Numbered from the stretch's first letter, positions 57,501 through 61,396 are shown. The stretch is DNA of 64,000 nucleotides from Dermacentor variabilis (GCF_050947875.1 NC_134570.1:202629750-202693749); one strand, 5' to 3'. A program made the numbers and translations. Notes: generated by a model not told the origin, from the sequence alone.

Positions 57501-57754
57501 TAGTTTTATATAAATATTTACCGATCTTACTGCGTGTCACCTAGATCGCGCCAAGAAGGCTACCACGGAGTTTGCCTACCTCAGCATACAGGCCCGTGGT
57601 GATTTAACAAGCCTACAGTGGTACGTATCTCCACTGGGCTACACTTCGCCCTCCTGCTCCGTCGACGAGGTGCTGTGCAGCGTCTACTACGCTCCTCTGA
57701 ATTTTCGTGACATCATGCTCGCGACGGGGAGACTCTCACCGGATGCAGTGCCTG
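8725..57754 (+). CDS. FASN: fatty acid synthase (type I), partial gene span, nine internal exons
   Basis: Type I fatty acid synthase is a cytosolic multidomain enzyme that makes long-chain fatty acids from acetyl-CoA, malonyl-CoA and NADPH. Nine exons at the listed positions join with consistent phase (0/1/2 matches at all eight junctions) and no stop, giving 973 codons out of roughly 2,500 in animal enzymes. Domain order matches animal synthase exactly: end of acyltransferase, linker, dehydratase, inactive methyltransferase, structural ketoreductase start, enoyl reductase start. All visible introns are GT-AG; their lengths are 12,729, 4,971, 11,030, 1,148, 4,262, 951, 2,794 and 8,226 bp. Nothing in the exons suggests a pseudogene. 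Both ends continue outside the window. Ticks can have several synthase paralogues, and which one this is cannot be told from here. Confidence 0.95.
8955..9395. other. start of intron 1, unassigned
   Basis: The intron starts with GTGAAT. The next 440 bp are AT-rich, with poly-T runs, and hold no recognised element until the Penelope fragment begins. Confidence 0.5.
9396..10220 (-). mobile_element. Penelope-like element fragment, minus strand
   Basis: Reading the minus strand from about 10217, the frame shows [20 protein letters not shown], a cysteine-rich segment, and then EQSGRCLN near 9910. That is the GIY-YIG endonuclease region, usually [18 protein letters not shown] lies near 9710. Two frameshifts break it. 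A 3' untranslated portion continues to about 9396. The same order occurs on the plus strand at 11416-12060. The polymerase part is missing, as expected for a 5'-truncated copy. Confidence 0.75.
10221..11415. other. spacer between two inverted Penelope fragments
   Basis: About 1.2 kb of AT-rich sequence with no recognised protein. Short open frames at 10518-10896 overlap on both strands and have no family features. Confidence 0.4.
11416..12060 (+). mobile_element. Penelope-like element fragment, plus strand
   Basis: The frame 11363-11779 contains [14 protein letters not shown], then [18 protein letters not shown], the GIY-YIG endonuclease start with its first glycine and the GQ replaced. It ends at HHQASVNP, where the minus-strand copy reads [13 protein letters not shown], so a frameshift separates the last part. 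The 3' portion, with AACTGCGTTTCA and TGCGCACTTG near 11818 and 11899, matches the reverse complement of 9430-9700. The 5' part is absent. Confidence 0.75.
12061..12796. other. unassigned intron 1 sequence
   Basis: Overlapping open frames occur at 12139-12549 (minus) and 12236-12481 (plus), but no domain was recognised. The stretch ends abruptly at the 5' break of a LINE fragment. Confidence 0.4.
12797..14130 (+). mobile_element. non-LTR retrotransposon (CR1/Jockey-like), 3' part only
   Basis: The fragment opens inside a reverse transcriptase at [18 protein letters not shown]. It continues with [18 protein letters not shown]. The catalytic FADD box is replaced by [13 protein letters not shown] follows, with a frameshift after about 13245. 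The thumb region continues in broken frames to about 13860. The end, near AATGAATAAAGAAAAG at 14122, fits a LINE 3' tail. The clade is uncertain; no RNase H was seen. Confidence 0.8.
12824..13246 (+). pseudogene. LINE reverse transcriptase, central part, catalytic box damaged
   Basis: A 140-residue open stretch of reverse transcriptase covers LDFQKAFD (motif A, with the first catalytic aspartate) and [13 protein letters not shown] (motif B). Motif C reads [10 protein letters not shown], where an active enzyme has a pair of aspartates. It is open but unlikely to be active. Confidence 0.8.
14202..15403 (-). pseudogene. LINE ORF2 RNase H and C-terminal finger
   Basis: The frame 15403-14657 carries the thumb and an RNase H start, [20 protein letters not shown], with the first catalytic aspartate. 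A frameshift near 14900 and an overlap with the frame 14768-14202 follow. That second frame has [20 protein letters not shown] and a finger [19 protein letters not shown]. The same tail in another copy lies at 43500-43995. Confidence 0.8.
15436..16572 (-). pseudogene. LINE ORF2 reverse transcriptase, two pieces
   Basis: Piece one (16572-16069) holds [53 protein letters not shown] and LDLSKAFDN. Piece two (15999-15436) holds [13 protein letters not shown] and YADDITEW, the catalytic box near 15880, then [10 protein letters not shown] frameshift near 16050 separates them. The catalytic aspartates are kept, so the damage is in frame integrity, not in the active site. Confidence 0.88.
17150..17842 (-). 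pseudogene. LINE ORF2 endonuclease domain, interrupted
   Basis: The frame carries an APE-type endonuclease: QKTH near the usual QETH, then IYSSPSDQR, then [14 protein letters not shown], where an active enzyme has GDFNAPH. A stop follows at 17405 and a second frame continues with TPDLAFVKN near 17265. The domain nicks target DNA to start reverse transcription. The E to K change in QETH and the G to S change in GDFN suggest loss of activity. Confidence 0.8.
18321..19463 (-). CDS. LINE ORF1 protein, Gag-like, three zinc knuckles
   Basis: This 380-residue frame is open. Residues 1-100 are basic and variable. A Gag-like fold segment spans about 80-235. Three knuckles lie at about 238-300: [14 protein letters not shown] (C-x2-C-x4-H-x4-C), then [19 protein letters not shown], then [15 protein letters not shown]. 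The C-terminus is rich in Arg and Ser. Such proteins bind the element RNA and package it with the ORF2 protein. The start methionine is the first in the frame and follows a plausible leader. The tail probably continued in another frame at 18290 and below, so the present stop may come from a frameshift. Confidence 0.85.
   Translation of the reverse strand: MPEVEMVVGEEISSKEANRPGWTTALGKSKKVWQETPVSTSKKTHVSWKSGCRTASPRGVLQRFAVSSRLPRLSREHIRIIVRPRGGLDVKKISQIKLAQALAMAAALAPTETEGHVICPNFTQNVLVVSTPEKKNATAYAWIQQIRISEGLYEVAAYIAAPDNTCKGVIPGVDADISEAQLQRMIVNHRNPKALKVKRIKNTPTVVVLFDGMKVPNYVMCGVSLLRCTLYKRQIEVCYVCAGLRHRTDVCPNPTNENCRGCGLTSSPDDHQRSPTCALCGGPHLMADKTCKQRFQIPYVVRRRRRRRKRAKNKHQQQQLAKENRPRGSSAARALRRERSVTPSGRQRSLCRGRSRSRGRSASLVRIQETPTWADRVKPK
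19621..21683. other. end of intron 1, unassigned
   Basis: AT-rich sequence with no recognised protein. The segment 20955-21060 has a diverged direct copy at 22258-22365, beyond the next exon. The intron ends with GACATAG at 21683; the pyrimidine tract is weak. Confidence 0.45.
20955..22365 (+). repeat. diverged direct repeat pair flanking exon b
   Basis: Segments 20955-21060 and 22258-22365 share the blocks CAGGCT-TGCATCCC, CGTA-TATTA, CTAAGC and ATCAAA in the same order. They lie 1.3 kb apart on either side of exon 21684-21887. No family was recognised. Confidence 0.45.
21684..21887 (+). CDS. FASN: FASN exon b: acyltransferase end and post-AT linker
   Basis: The exon reads [18 protein letters not shown], then [20 protein letters not shown], then [12 protein letters not shown]. 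This corresponds to the stretch of animal synthase that follows the catalytic histidine, where the acyltransferase closes and the A-P-H-A-LLQ helix lies. It is 204 bp (68 codons), phase 0 at both ends, with the acceptor TAG at 21683 and the donor GTGAGG at 21888. It joins exon a at KK-V without a gap relative to vertebrate enzymes. Confidence 0.95.
21888..23389. other. intron 2, first part, unassigned
   Basis: The donor is GTGAGG. Apart from the repeat copy at 22258-22365, nothing was recognised. Short open frames at 22841-23121 lack motifs. Confidence 0.45.
23390..24420 (+). mobile_element. I-group LINE fragment, plus strand (RT end to RNase H)
   Basis: The sequence begins in the reverse transcriptase with [17 protein letters not shown], where the catalytic YADD is changed to YAND. 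It continues with [37 protein letters not shown] and YVATYIDW. After a stop near 23981 it reads into a broken RNase H start, [20 protein letters not shown], near 24300. It is related to, but diverged from, the element at 14160-19620. Both ends are truncated. Confidence 0.8.
25695..26108 (-). pseudogene. LINE endonuclease domain fragment
   Basis: A 137-residue frame of the APE-type endonuclease. It opens with [13 protein letters not shown], a damaged form of the usual LLLNARSLKNK start. [11 protein letters not shown] and [12 protein letters not shown] follow near the end; GDFN is the catalytic aspartate-asparagine pair and is intact. The frame ends soon after. Confidence 0.75.
26397..26633 (-). 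repeat. Ruka-like SINE, full-looking copy with target duplication
   Basis: On the minus strand the copy starts with a tRNA-like head (A-box-like TGGTTGCTCAGTGGCTATGG, B-box-like GGGGTCGAATCC). The body holds GGCCGCATTTCGATGG and CCCCAGGTGGTCAAAATTTC, and the end is TTGGCACGTAGAACCCCATA plus an A-rich tail. A perfect 14-bp duplication TGAGAAACTCCACT flanks it at 26383-26396 and 26634-26647. It sits inside the older LINE fragment, so it inserted later. Confidence 0.88.
26859..27116 (+). CDS. FASN: FASN exon c: linker between acyltransferase and dehydratase
   Basis: The exon reads [20 protein letters not shown], then [20 protein letters not shown], then [19 protein letters not shown]. It matches the animal synthase segment L-A-IG-LHL-G in the structured linker and the P-FP-PRGTP motif just before the dehydratase. 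It is 258 bp (86 codons), phase 0 at both ends, with the acceptor TGTGCAG and the donor CAG/GTGAAA at 27117. The next exon continues directly into the dehydratase start. Confidence 0.95.
27117..27364. other. start of intron 3, unassigned
   Basis: The donor is GTGAAA. The short AT-rich stretch holds nothing recognised before the decayed gypsy begins. Confidence 0.5.
27365..30180 (-). mobile_element. Ty3/gypsy element, minus strand, heavily decayed
   Basis: Reading right to left, gag-like pieces (about 30050-29650, with [20 protein letters not shown]) are followed by reverse transcriptase remains with CYLDDI at about 29140-29162. A thumb segment, [18 protein letters not shown], lies near 28950. 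RNase H and connection scraps follow, then an integrase (28236-27930) with [31 protein letters not shown] and [12 protein letters not shown]. Frameshifts and stops occur every few hundred bases. LTRs were not identified. The middle seems shortened relative to the intact element at 31288. Confidence 0.75.
27930..28236 (-). pseudogene. gypsy integrase core fragment
   Basis: The core shows the second catalytic aspartate in LLTDRGQYF and a damaged form of the [13 protein letters not shown] block ([12 protein letters not shown]), which holds the catalytic glutamate. The frame breaks between them. It is a remnant of the element's DNA-joining enzyme. Confidence 0.7.
30184..30945. mobile_element. inverted-repeat element of about 760 bp
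   Basis: The left arm (30184-30288) and the right arm (about 30855-30945) are inverted copies. Shared blocks are AGTTGGCAGTCT, GTGGTGTGGTGTG, GTTTCTTTCTTGT and GACGTCTAAA (or close variants). The interior of about 565 bp has no recognised protein. It could be a non-autonomous DNA element or two opposed copies of a short repeat. Confidence 0.55.
30946..31257. other. unassigned intron 3 sequence
   Basis: No protein or repeat family was recognised. The stretch leads into the TA microsatellite. Confidence 0.4.
31258..31285. repeat. (TA)n microsatellite, left of gypsy 3
   Basis: About 14 TA units immediately precede the 5' LTR. A longer TA tract begins at the far end of the element, so the element probably inserted into one TA array. 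Confidence 0.9.
31288..31384 (+). repeat. 5' LTR of gypsy 3, shortened
   Basis: It matches the 3' LTR except for a missing 51 bp. In the 3' LTR this segment lies between two TACTTC repeats (36321 and 36372); here only one TACTTC remains. The length difference between the LTRs is exactly 51 bp. Confidence 0.9.
31485..32701 (+). pseudogene. gypsy 3 gag, frameshifted
   Basis: Gag opens at 31485 with [14 protein letters not shown] and carries [20 protein letters not shown] and [20 protein letters not shown], the conserved retrotransposon Gag core. It shifts frame near 31800 and again near 32060. The third piece (32216-32701) has the zinc knuckle [14 protein letters not shown] (C-x2-C-x4-H-x4-C, intact) near 32410 and a basic Ser/Pro-rich tail. 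The protein forms the particle that holds the element RNA. Confidence 0.85.
32770..34951 (+). pseudogene. gypsy 3 protease, reverse transcriptase and RNase H
   Basis: The protease reads [16 protein letters not shown] near 32810 (catalytic DTG kept), with a stop near 32895. The lead-in to the reverse transcriptase (33136-33780) has [20 protein letters not shown]. The palm (33774-34202) has [31 protein letters not shown] and YLDDIVMF near 34060. The thumb and RNase H (34200-34860) read [58 protein letters not shown] and TDHHALCWL. Frameshifts lie near 33760 and 34190. Catalytic residues of all three enzymes look intact. Confidence 0.88.
35032..36262 (+). pseudogene. gypsy 3 integrase
   Basis: The 306-residue frame from 35032 carries the H-H-C-C finger ([20 protein letters not shown], then CASCQHRKR). 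The catalytic core is marked by [11 protein letters not shown] and [13 protein letters not shown], with the glutamate in [16 protein letters not shown] frameshift near 35945 moves the C-terminal part (HPGDQVL-W-like region and a VHVSRMK-like end near 36215) to other frames. The enzyme would insert the DNA copy. Confidence 0.88.
36304..36451 (+). repeat. 3' LTR of gypsy 3
   Basis: The complete 148-bp LTR starts TGTAAGCAC and ends GGTCTCGGTATTATA. It follows the polypurine tract by four bases. The next bases are a TA array. Confidence 0.9.
36452..36516. repeat. (TA)n microsatellite, right of gypsy 3
   Basis: About 32 TA units follow the 3' LTR directly. Confidence 0.95.
36517..37056. other. 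unassigned intron 3 sequence
   Basis: An open frame covers 36525-36860, but no family was recognised. It stops well before the next element and has no splice-bounded similarity to the synthase. Confidence 0.4.
37057..37788. mobile_element. long-hairpin element (MITE) flanked by TTAA
   Basis: The ends are GAGGAAGCTTTAGCTCGGGC at 37061 and its reverse complement ending at 37784, allowing a short mismatch. TTAA flanks both sides (37057-37060 and 37785-37788). The two halves are inverted along nearly their full length: TACATGTAAAA, TTTGTTGCATTT, TCTAGTGAC, AAGCGGACAAA and TTCTGTGAA occur in both arms. The centre is near 37424. No coding frame is present. TTAA duplications are typical of the piggyBac group, so it may be a non-autonomous relative. 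Confidence 0.82.
37789..38146. other. end of intron 3, unassigned
   Basis: No element was recognised. The intron ends TCGTGTGCAG at 38146. Confidence 0.5.
38147..38363 (+). CDS. FASN: FASN exon d: dehydratase N-terminal hotdog with catalytic histidine
   Basis: The exon reads [20 protein letters not shown], then [20 protein letters not shown]. The HxxxGxxxxP motif of the dehydratase is complete ([10 protein letters not shown]), so the catalytic histidine is present. [20 protein letters not shown] follows. The domain removes water from the 3-hydroxyacyl chain during each elongation cycle. It is 217 bp, enters in phase 0 and leaves in phase 1, with the donor AGCG/GTAAGT at 38364. It joins exon c without a gap compared with the vertebrate sequence. 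Confidence 0.96.
38364..39511. other. intron 4, unassigned
   Basis: 1,148 bp from GTAAGT to TCTTTTAG. Short open frames at 38604-39121 show no domain. A short phrase, ATCCTATCTAT-CGTGGC, occurs twice (near 38678 and 38807). No mobile element was identified. Confidence 0.5.
39512..39766 (+). CDS. FASN: FASN exon e: dehydratase middle part
   Basis: The exon reads (G)[20 protein letters not shown], then [13 protein letters not shown], then [20 protein letters not shown]. This matches the animal synthase run from S-E-R-FEVSE-G-L through YKE-RLRGY-Y---FQGI. It links the two hotdog folds of the dehydratase. It is 255 bp, enters with two bases completing a glycine and leaves with one base, with the acceptor CTTTTAG at 39511 and the donor GTGAGC at 39767. 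The tick insert [18 protein letters not shown] lies in a loop that is variable among animals. Confidence 0.95.
39767..43499. other. intron 5, mostly unassigned
   Basis: The donor is GTGAGC. No transposon protein was recognised over 3.7 kb. The longest frame, 40543-41076 on the minus strand, is discussed with the rejected items. A region near 41110-41230 with CCCGCCCAGTCGGGC forms a small hairpin. Confidence 0.45.
43500..43995 (-). mobile_element. I-group LINE 3' fragment, minus strand
   Basis: A (GATG)4 run at 43501-43517 followed by GAAAACTTTATTTGG marks the 3' end. Reading right to left, the protein shows [40 protein letters not shown] and a finger with [18 protein letters not shown]. That is the ORF2 C-terminus also seen at 14200-14700. 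The 5'-truncated end lies near 43995, close to the next synthase acceptor at 44028. Confidence 0.85.
44029..44202 (+). CDS. FASN: FASN exon f: dehydratase C-terminal hotdog
   Basis: This short exon (174 bp) reads [20 protein letters not shown], then [20 protein letters not shown], then [17 protein letters not shown]. It matches the animal synthase run L-W--NWV-F-DTMLQ with its following LP-----IDP. The aspartate and glutamine of DTMLQ are the second catalytic pair of the dehydratase. It enters in phase 1 (acceptor CTGTTTCAG at 44028) and leaves in phase 1 (donor GCG/GTGAGT at 44203). It is small and partly hidden in a frame that starts upstream, so automatic prediction could miss it. Phase and order leave little doubt. 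Confidence 0.92.
44203..45153. other. intron 6, unassigned, with one small hairpin
   Basis: 951 bp from GTGAGT to TTTTTTGTCTGCAG. A hairpin with arms at 44534-44566 and 44610-44642 is the only clear structure. Confidence 0.5.
44534..44642. repeat. small inverted repeat
   Basis: TAACATGATGCTTTTTAGCG and CAAAAACT on the left pair with AGTTTTTG and the complementary block on the right. Arms are about 33 bp with a loop of about 43 bp. It may be a short foldback repeat or part of a larger one. Confidence 0.6.
45154..46372 (+). CDS. FASN: FASN exon g: pseudo-methyltransferase and structural ketoreductase start
   Basis: This is the largest exon (1,219 bp, about 406 residues) and is fully open. It starts (G)[20 protein letters not shown], which corresponds to the end of the dehydratase (GGVHISGL in vertebrates). 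It then covers the methyltransferase-like region: [20 protein letters not shown] and [12 protein letters not shown], where an active enzyme has an E-x-G-x-G-x-G loop. That loop is degenerate, as in other animal synthases, so no methyl transfer is expected. The end, [20 protein letters not shown], begins the structural half of the ketoreductase. It enters in phase 1 and leaves in phase 2 (donor CAG/GTATGC at 46373). Confidence 0.96.
46373..48174. other. intron 7, first part, unassigned
   Basis: The donor is GTATGC. The stretch contains homopolymer runs (C near 47025-47036, G near 47300, A near 47521) but no recognised element or frame. Confidence 0.45.
48188..48664 (+). repeat. composite tRNA-derived SINE with 13-bp target duplication
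   Basis: A tRNA-like head at about 48443-48520 is followed by a body and a tail. The tail unit (GATGTCTCG, then ACTTCT, then CCACCTTG-GGGTTTCCGC) occurs three times: about 48236-48311, 48312-48388 and 48590-48664. The outer duplication ACAAAAGAGTGCC is perfect at 48175-48187 and 48665-48677. An initial GGAAAACGAGACATCCAA is the inverse of the tail start and can form a hairpin. The head shows CCTGGTT pairing with GACCAGG like an acceptor stem and a CCGGG/CCCGG T-stem. Confidence 0.82.
48678..49166. other. end of intron 7, unassigned
   Basis: No element was recognised. The intron ends in a strong tract, AATTTTTTTTCAG, at 49166. Confidence 0.5.
49167..49318 (+). CDS. FASN: FASN exon h: structural ketoreductase to enoyl reductase linker
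   Basis: The exon reads (R)[20 protein letters not shown], then [20 protein letters not shown], then [10 protein letters not shown]. It matches the animal synthase segment R-RC---L and L--DL-MNVYRDG-WG-FR before the enoyl reductase. It is 152 bp, enters with one base that completes an arginine and leaves with one base. The acceptor is TTTTTTTTCAG at 49166 and the donor GTAAGT at 49319. A SINE begins only about 35 bp after the donor. Confidence 0.95.
49353..49535 (+). repeat. Ruka-like SINE, head missing, close to a splice donor
   Basis: The copy starts in GGCCGCGGCAGCCGCATTTC and continues GATGGGGGCGAAATGCG, AGATTTAGGTGGACGTTAAA, GGTGGTCGAAATTTCCGGAG and TGCCTCATAAGCAG. It ends TTGGCACGATAAACCCCATA plus an A-rich tail. 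The tRNA-like head is absent. Possible short flanking repeats (GTTAACGTA and GTGAACGTA) are imperfect. Confidence 0.82.
49536..50534. other. intron 8, unassigned part
   Basis: No protein domain was recognised. Overlapping short frames at 50046-50446 have no motif. Confidence 0.4.
50535..50640 (-). repeat. tRNA-like SINE head, minus strand
   Basis: On the minus strand the segment holds GCGCAATGGCTTCAGGGAAG and, about 40 bases later, a B-box-like GAGTTCGATTCCCAC. The spacing fits a polymerase III internal promoter. The flanks lack a full tRNA acceptor stem, so a SINE or tRNA pseudogene is more likely than a working tRNA. Confidence 0.5.
50641..51999. other. intron 8, unassigned part
   Basis: AT-rich sequence with homopolymer runs near 51100 and 51670. 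No element or domain was recognised. Confidence 0.4.
52000..53320 (+). repeat. degenerate CGTCAT-rich simple-repeat field
   Basis: For about 1.3 kb the sequence is dominated by variants of GTCATGCCGTCGTCGTCA, CGTCATAC and CATCGTCGTC, with interruptions. No fixed period is visible by eye, so it looks like an old, diverged minisatellite with a short GTC/CAT core. Several open frames on the plus strand here are only translations of the repeat. Confidence 0.78.
53816..54019. repeat. hairpin with 44-base arms inside the DNA element
   Basis: Positions 53816-53859 (from AGACACGGACACAGGAG to GAACGCCGC) and 53976-54019 (from GCGGCGTTCGTGTTGTC to TGTCCGTGTCT) are near-perfect inverted copies with a few mismatches. 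The loop is about 116 bp. Confidence 0.85.
53866..54618. repeat. second inverted-repeat pair inside the DNA element
   Basis: About 53866-53931 (CCGCGAACGGC, GTGCGGCGAGTTGCCGTGCC, GGTAATGTGGACGGGCC) and about 54566-54618 (GGCCCGTCCACGTTACCGGC, ACGGAAACTCGCCGCACG, CCGTTCGCGG) are inverted copies. The right copy is a few bases shorter. The pair encloses the right arm of the 44-base hairpin. Confidence 0.78.
55337..56260 (-). mobile_element. LTR remnant: two diverged direct repeats with leader between
   Basis: Segments about 55337-55546 and 56069-56260 share GACGGCGCGAA, AGCCGCCGTGG, GAGCGCGCTAGCG, GTTCTATT and TGGAGGCGATAGT in the same order. The stretch between them contains no gag or pol. Read on the minus strand, the base after the right-hand repeat gives TTGGTGGTATCGGACG, which has the TGG start of a primer site. 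This fits a small LTR element or deleted gypsy on the minus strand. Confidence 0.55.
56261..57233. other. intron 8, unassigned part with one unexplained frame
   Basis: The plus-strand frame 56842-57204 (120 codons) contains [20 protein letters not shown] and a charged helix-like stretch. The CxxC could be half of a zinc site, and similar short acidic or coiled frames occur in tick repeats. No splice support or family was recognised, so it is not called a gene. Confidence 0.3.
57234..57345. repeat. small hairpin repeat
   Basis: Arms 57234-57280 and 57299-57345 are inverted copies sharing TTACGG, GAAGTGAGACACA and related blocks, with a loop of about 18 bp. It looks like a short foldback element or a decayed hairpin MITE. 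Confidence 0.72.
57545..57754 (+). CDS. FASN: FASN exon i: start of enoyl reductase
   Basis: The exon reads (H)[20 protein letters not shown], then [11 protein letters not shown], then [20 protein letters not shown], then [12 protein letters not shown]. It matches the animal synthase run A-V--L-RGDLSS--W and [23 protein letters not shown], the N-terminal substrate-side fold of the NADPH-dependent enoyl reductase. It is 210 bp. It enters with two bases (acceptor TGTCACCTAG at 57544) and leaves with one (donor CCTG/GTAAGT at 57755). The NADPH-binding part lies in later exons outside the window. Confidence 0.96.
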
Positions 57755-58500
57755 GTAAGTGCGCCCGTTGCCCACATCTACTCCTTACAGCAAGAGATAT
57801 GGGGCACTCTAACGTAAAGACACTCCGTTTCTATTCCATTCCTACCTCTAGCGCTGCAAGATTCGTAAAAAAATTTGAGGTGGTGGCCACTTCACCTGTC
57901 TCACGGAATATCACAAAACCGTTGCACTCACCAGGTCGAAATGACGTGTACGCACTCAAGGTGCATTGTTATCCTGAACAAAACTTCATTTTTGTTAATA
58001 GCGGTAGACTGCCACGTTGCGAATAGTTGCGGAGCTCTGGCATTGACTACTCGAAGCTGCCGGGGAAAATGGATTGCCCTGCGTATAAAAAAGAAATAAA
58101 GGAATTTGGTGGTAGTATATCGTTGGTGAACAATTTTTCCATGTATACGACAGTGAACAGCGCCACACGTCCACTGGCACATACCGAATGACCAACGTTG
58201 ACATTAGATAGGTTCATTGAAGGCTAGCACAAGTCAAATGGCACATACCGAGTGCTCGAATTAGGCGTCAGGGTTTCATAGAACAGCGGTACCCCTGCCC
58301 AGTCCCGCATCTGCAGTGACCCATATCGGCGTGAAAAGGTTCGTTAAAGAGTGGCACATATATAGACTTTGCCACATTAGCAGTGTCCCAAGTTGGTCCG
58401 ACGATTTCTTTCTATCGCTGTTCCCTCAGCACAGCAGCCTGATGCGCTTCGCATTCGACCATGACTACCCAGTGACTAAGGCAGGCATGAAAATGGGTAG
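57755..58500. other. intron 9 start, unassigned, with a short tandem-like repeat
   Basis: The donor is GTAAGT. Near 58170-58360 the phrase TGGCACATA(CCGA) recurs at about 58175, 58240 and 58354, together with GGTTCATTGAAGG- or GGTTCGTTAAAG-like blocks, suggesting a decayed tandem repeat. Nothing else was recognised. Confidence 0.45.
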
Positions 58501-58777
58501 ACATACATACATACATACATACATACATACATACATACATACATACATACATACATACATGCATGCATGCATGCATGCATGCATACATGCATACATACAT
58601 ACATACATACATACATACATACATACATACATGCATGCATGCATGCATGCATGCATACATACATACATACATACATACATACATACATACATACATACAT
58701 ACATACATACATACATACATACATACATACATACATACATACATACATACATACATACATACATACATACATACATA
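58501..58777. repeat. (ACAT)n microsatellite with ATGC blocks
   Basis: About 277 bp of ACAT units, with two interruptions of ATGC units near 58558-58590 and 58631-58657. Long open frames on both strands here are translations of the repeat. Confidence 0.97.
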
Positions 58778-59448
58778 GCGCCCTGGAAAGTGCGTGAAGT
58801 TCCATAAGAATGCTCACGCAATAAAACGTATCAAGGTAACTATTATGCCTTACGATTCTTAGGGTGTCTAAGGTATATCTGAGGGCTATGTATATATTTA
58901 CGTTTGCTTATATTATTACTCACAAACAATAATTGTTCTAATAAAATGTTGACAGTCTCTTTAACATACGCTAAAGAGGATGAATGTGAAGACCTGCCCG
59001 CTCACGAGACGTTCATTACATTACATACAATTTTTATTCGAATGCTTCTTACTTCCTATTGTTTTCTCCCACCAAATATCATGGGTTCGTGTACCTTAAC
59101 TAACTGTACCTTTATTAATTTCGCCCTAATTAAAACCAAAGGTATTGGGTTCGATTGTGCAAGTTGGGACGTGAATTCGAGTGCCTTAATTAACACAAAG
59201 GTCGTAGGTACGACTCCCACCAATGTTCATGGATTCGACTCTCGACCTTAACGATGCTAATTGGAATCCAACTTGGAGATATTGCCGGTTAGCACATATC
59301 TTCAAGTTTGTTCGCGTGAGGTTTGGTGCCATTGCGCCGGACAACAGATTTTTCAACCCTTGAGTCATCTAAGGGTTTAGCCCTAATAATCAAGTGGTAG
59401 TCCGCGGTCAAATGCGTAGCGCATCCGTCACAGCTGAGGCGGCAATTC
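58778..59448. other. unassigned intron 9 sequence
   Basis: AT-rich, with no recognised element. A loose recurrence of GG(T/A)TTCGA(T/C)T near 59147 and 59230 may be chance or a decayed repeat. Confidence 0.35.
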
Positions 59449-59960
59449 GTGCATGCGTTCCCCTCCTCAACGAACCTCTTTCACGCTGACATTGGTCACT
59501 ATAAACATGCGGGACTCGGTAGGAGGTGCTGTTCGAAGAAGGTTTTTTTTTTCACGCCGACAAAGAGCACTGTCTATAATCCACTCGGTCTGTCTTGCAT
59601 GGACTTCTTCGGTGACAACTTGGGTCACTTGGTATCTGCAGTAAGTGTGTGGCGCTCTTTAATGAACGTCTTTCACGCCAACTTGGATAACTAGGTATGT
59701 GCCACTGGGAATGTGCCGCTCTATAATGACGAAAAAAAAATTCCTTAAATTTCTGCTACACAGTACCGAACCGAATCCACGTTACAAGGGTTTCTCTCAA
59801 GGGCAGCAACCTAATATGTTAGTACGCTGCGGCGCAAATGCACTAAGTATGCGCGGTGTTTCCAACAACGTCTTTCACGCCAACGCTTTTGCCAGCTGCA
59901 CCATGAATGTAATGGGTATGTGTCGCTCTTCAATTAACTTCTCACTTAGTTGAGTCATTG
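59449..59960 (+). repeat. diverged tandem-like repeat with a CTTTCACGC core
   Basis: The core CGTCTTTCACGCCAAC (or CCTCTTTCACGCTGAC) occurs at about 59474, 59669 and 59871. It is often followed by a GGTATGTG-like block and a GCTCTTTAATGAAC-like block. Spacing is about 200 bp. This looks like an old repeat array. Confidence 0.5.
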
Positions 59961-60229
59961 AGCATGGGCTACTGAGAGCGCGGGAAGCGAGGGAACAATT
60001 TTCAGCGACTCACTCACCGGCGCTCCACGCGTCTCGTCTCGAAGACACGCGCTTACTTCTAAGCAGGCCGCAAGATGGCCCCGTGTGCCCAGAAGTAAGA
60101 GTGAATTAAAAATGTCAAGAGCATCCTTGGCTATCGTATAGAATGAGTGGCAAGAAAACTTGGATGCGCGTAAGGTATTTGTTGACCGAAATAATTGCAG
60201 AGAGAAGAATACTAGGTGTTTCGAGAATG
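59961..60229. other. unassigned intron 9 sequence
   Basis: Nothing was recognised before the LINE endonuclease piece begins. Confidence 0.4.
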
Positions 60230-61396
60230 ATGCCGAAACTATTCTATTAGGTGACATGAATGTCCACATACATGATGTAGATGCCTATACTGTAAGTCAA
60301 TGCTAGATATCTGTGAGCGACATAACCTCTTTATCGTGAATACAGGACGAAAGTCTGACGGGCAGACCATGTGGGAAGTGTGAATCCGGCAATCGACCTT
60401 TGATTACCGTCTGTTCACTGAAGGAATTAATGATAAGTTGAAATAAATTGTCATTGACAAGGAAGGGTATTGCAGCATAGGCAGTGTCCATAGACGCATA
60501 ATTTTGAAAATAGGATACGTAGTAGCAAAAAAGAGCAAGAAGCGCAGAATGGCCAGTCAAAATTTGAGGACTGAACAAATAAAAACTATAGTGGCAACAC
60601 TCGGGGAAGAACTTGTCAAATGGCCAAACAAGGAATGCGAATATAGTGAGCTTCGCAGCCTGATAGCGACAGAAATGCGGAACGATATGCAACATGCTCG
60701 TTGTAAAGGAAAACAAGAAACCGAAAAGCTGGTGGAACAGGGAGATGCGGGAAGCGATCGCCCAACGACAGAAAGCACCCCGAGAGCACAGGCTGTCAAC
60801 AAAAGCCCTGTCACCGCAGGATGAGGTAGCCAGAAAATGGGAAATATACCGGGGTAAAAAAATCTGTGGTTCAAATACTGGTTCAAGCAAAGGTAAAAGG
60901 TCCAAGTGAACGTTGGTTGTCTGAAATACGTTATAAAAAGAAGGCCGCACCTAGAATATTGCAGAACCACATAAACTTATTAGGCAGTAAATCTGTAACA
61001 ATGCAACAACATATCCTAGATGAAGACGGAAGCAAACTGGAAGGGGACGCGGCATTAAGGTACATCCGAAAAATTGCAGCCGAACATTTGCAAGGCGATG
61101 ACAAGGTTGCATTTGAGGAAAAACAGCATGAAAGAGAACCATATGGAAAAGGAGCTGGTGCTGACAAATTTCAACTGGAAGAAAGACAAAGAAGAAATTT
61201 CTAAACGCAAAGCCACAGCGCTAGACCAGGTTCCCGTTGGGCTAATTAATGAACTAGGCCCAAAAAGTAAGGAAGCTCTTTTGTACGCATAGAAAAACCT
61301 TTAAAAGATCGAGGAATAGCAGGCAGTTGTCAACAAAGTAGAATGAATTTAATTTATAAAGGTAAGGGGCGAAAAGATAGAATTCACTCGTATTGA

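Noticed and set aside
58316..58821. Several long overlapping frames of about 118-163 codons on both strands
   Set aside because: They are translations of the ACAT microsatellite (repeating YIHT or MYVC) and carry no gene signal.
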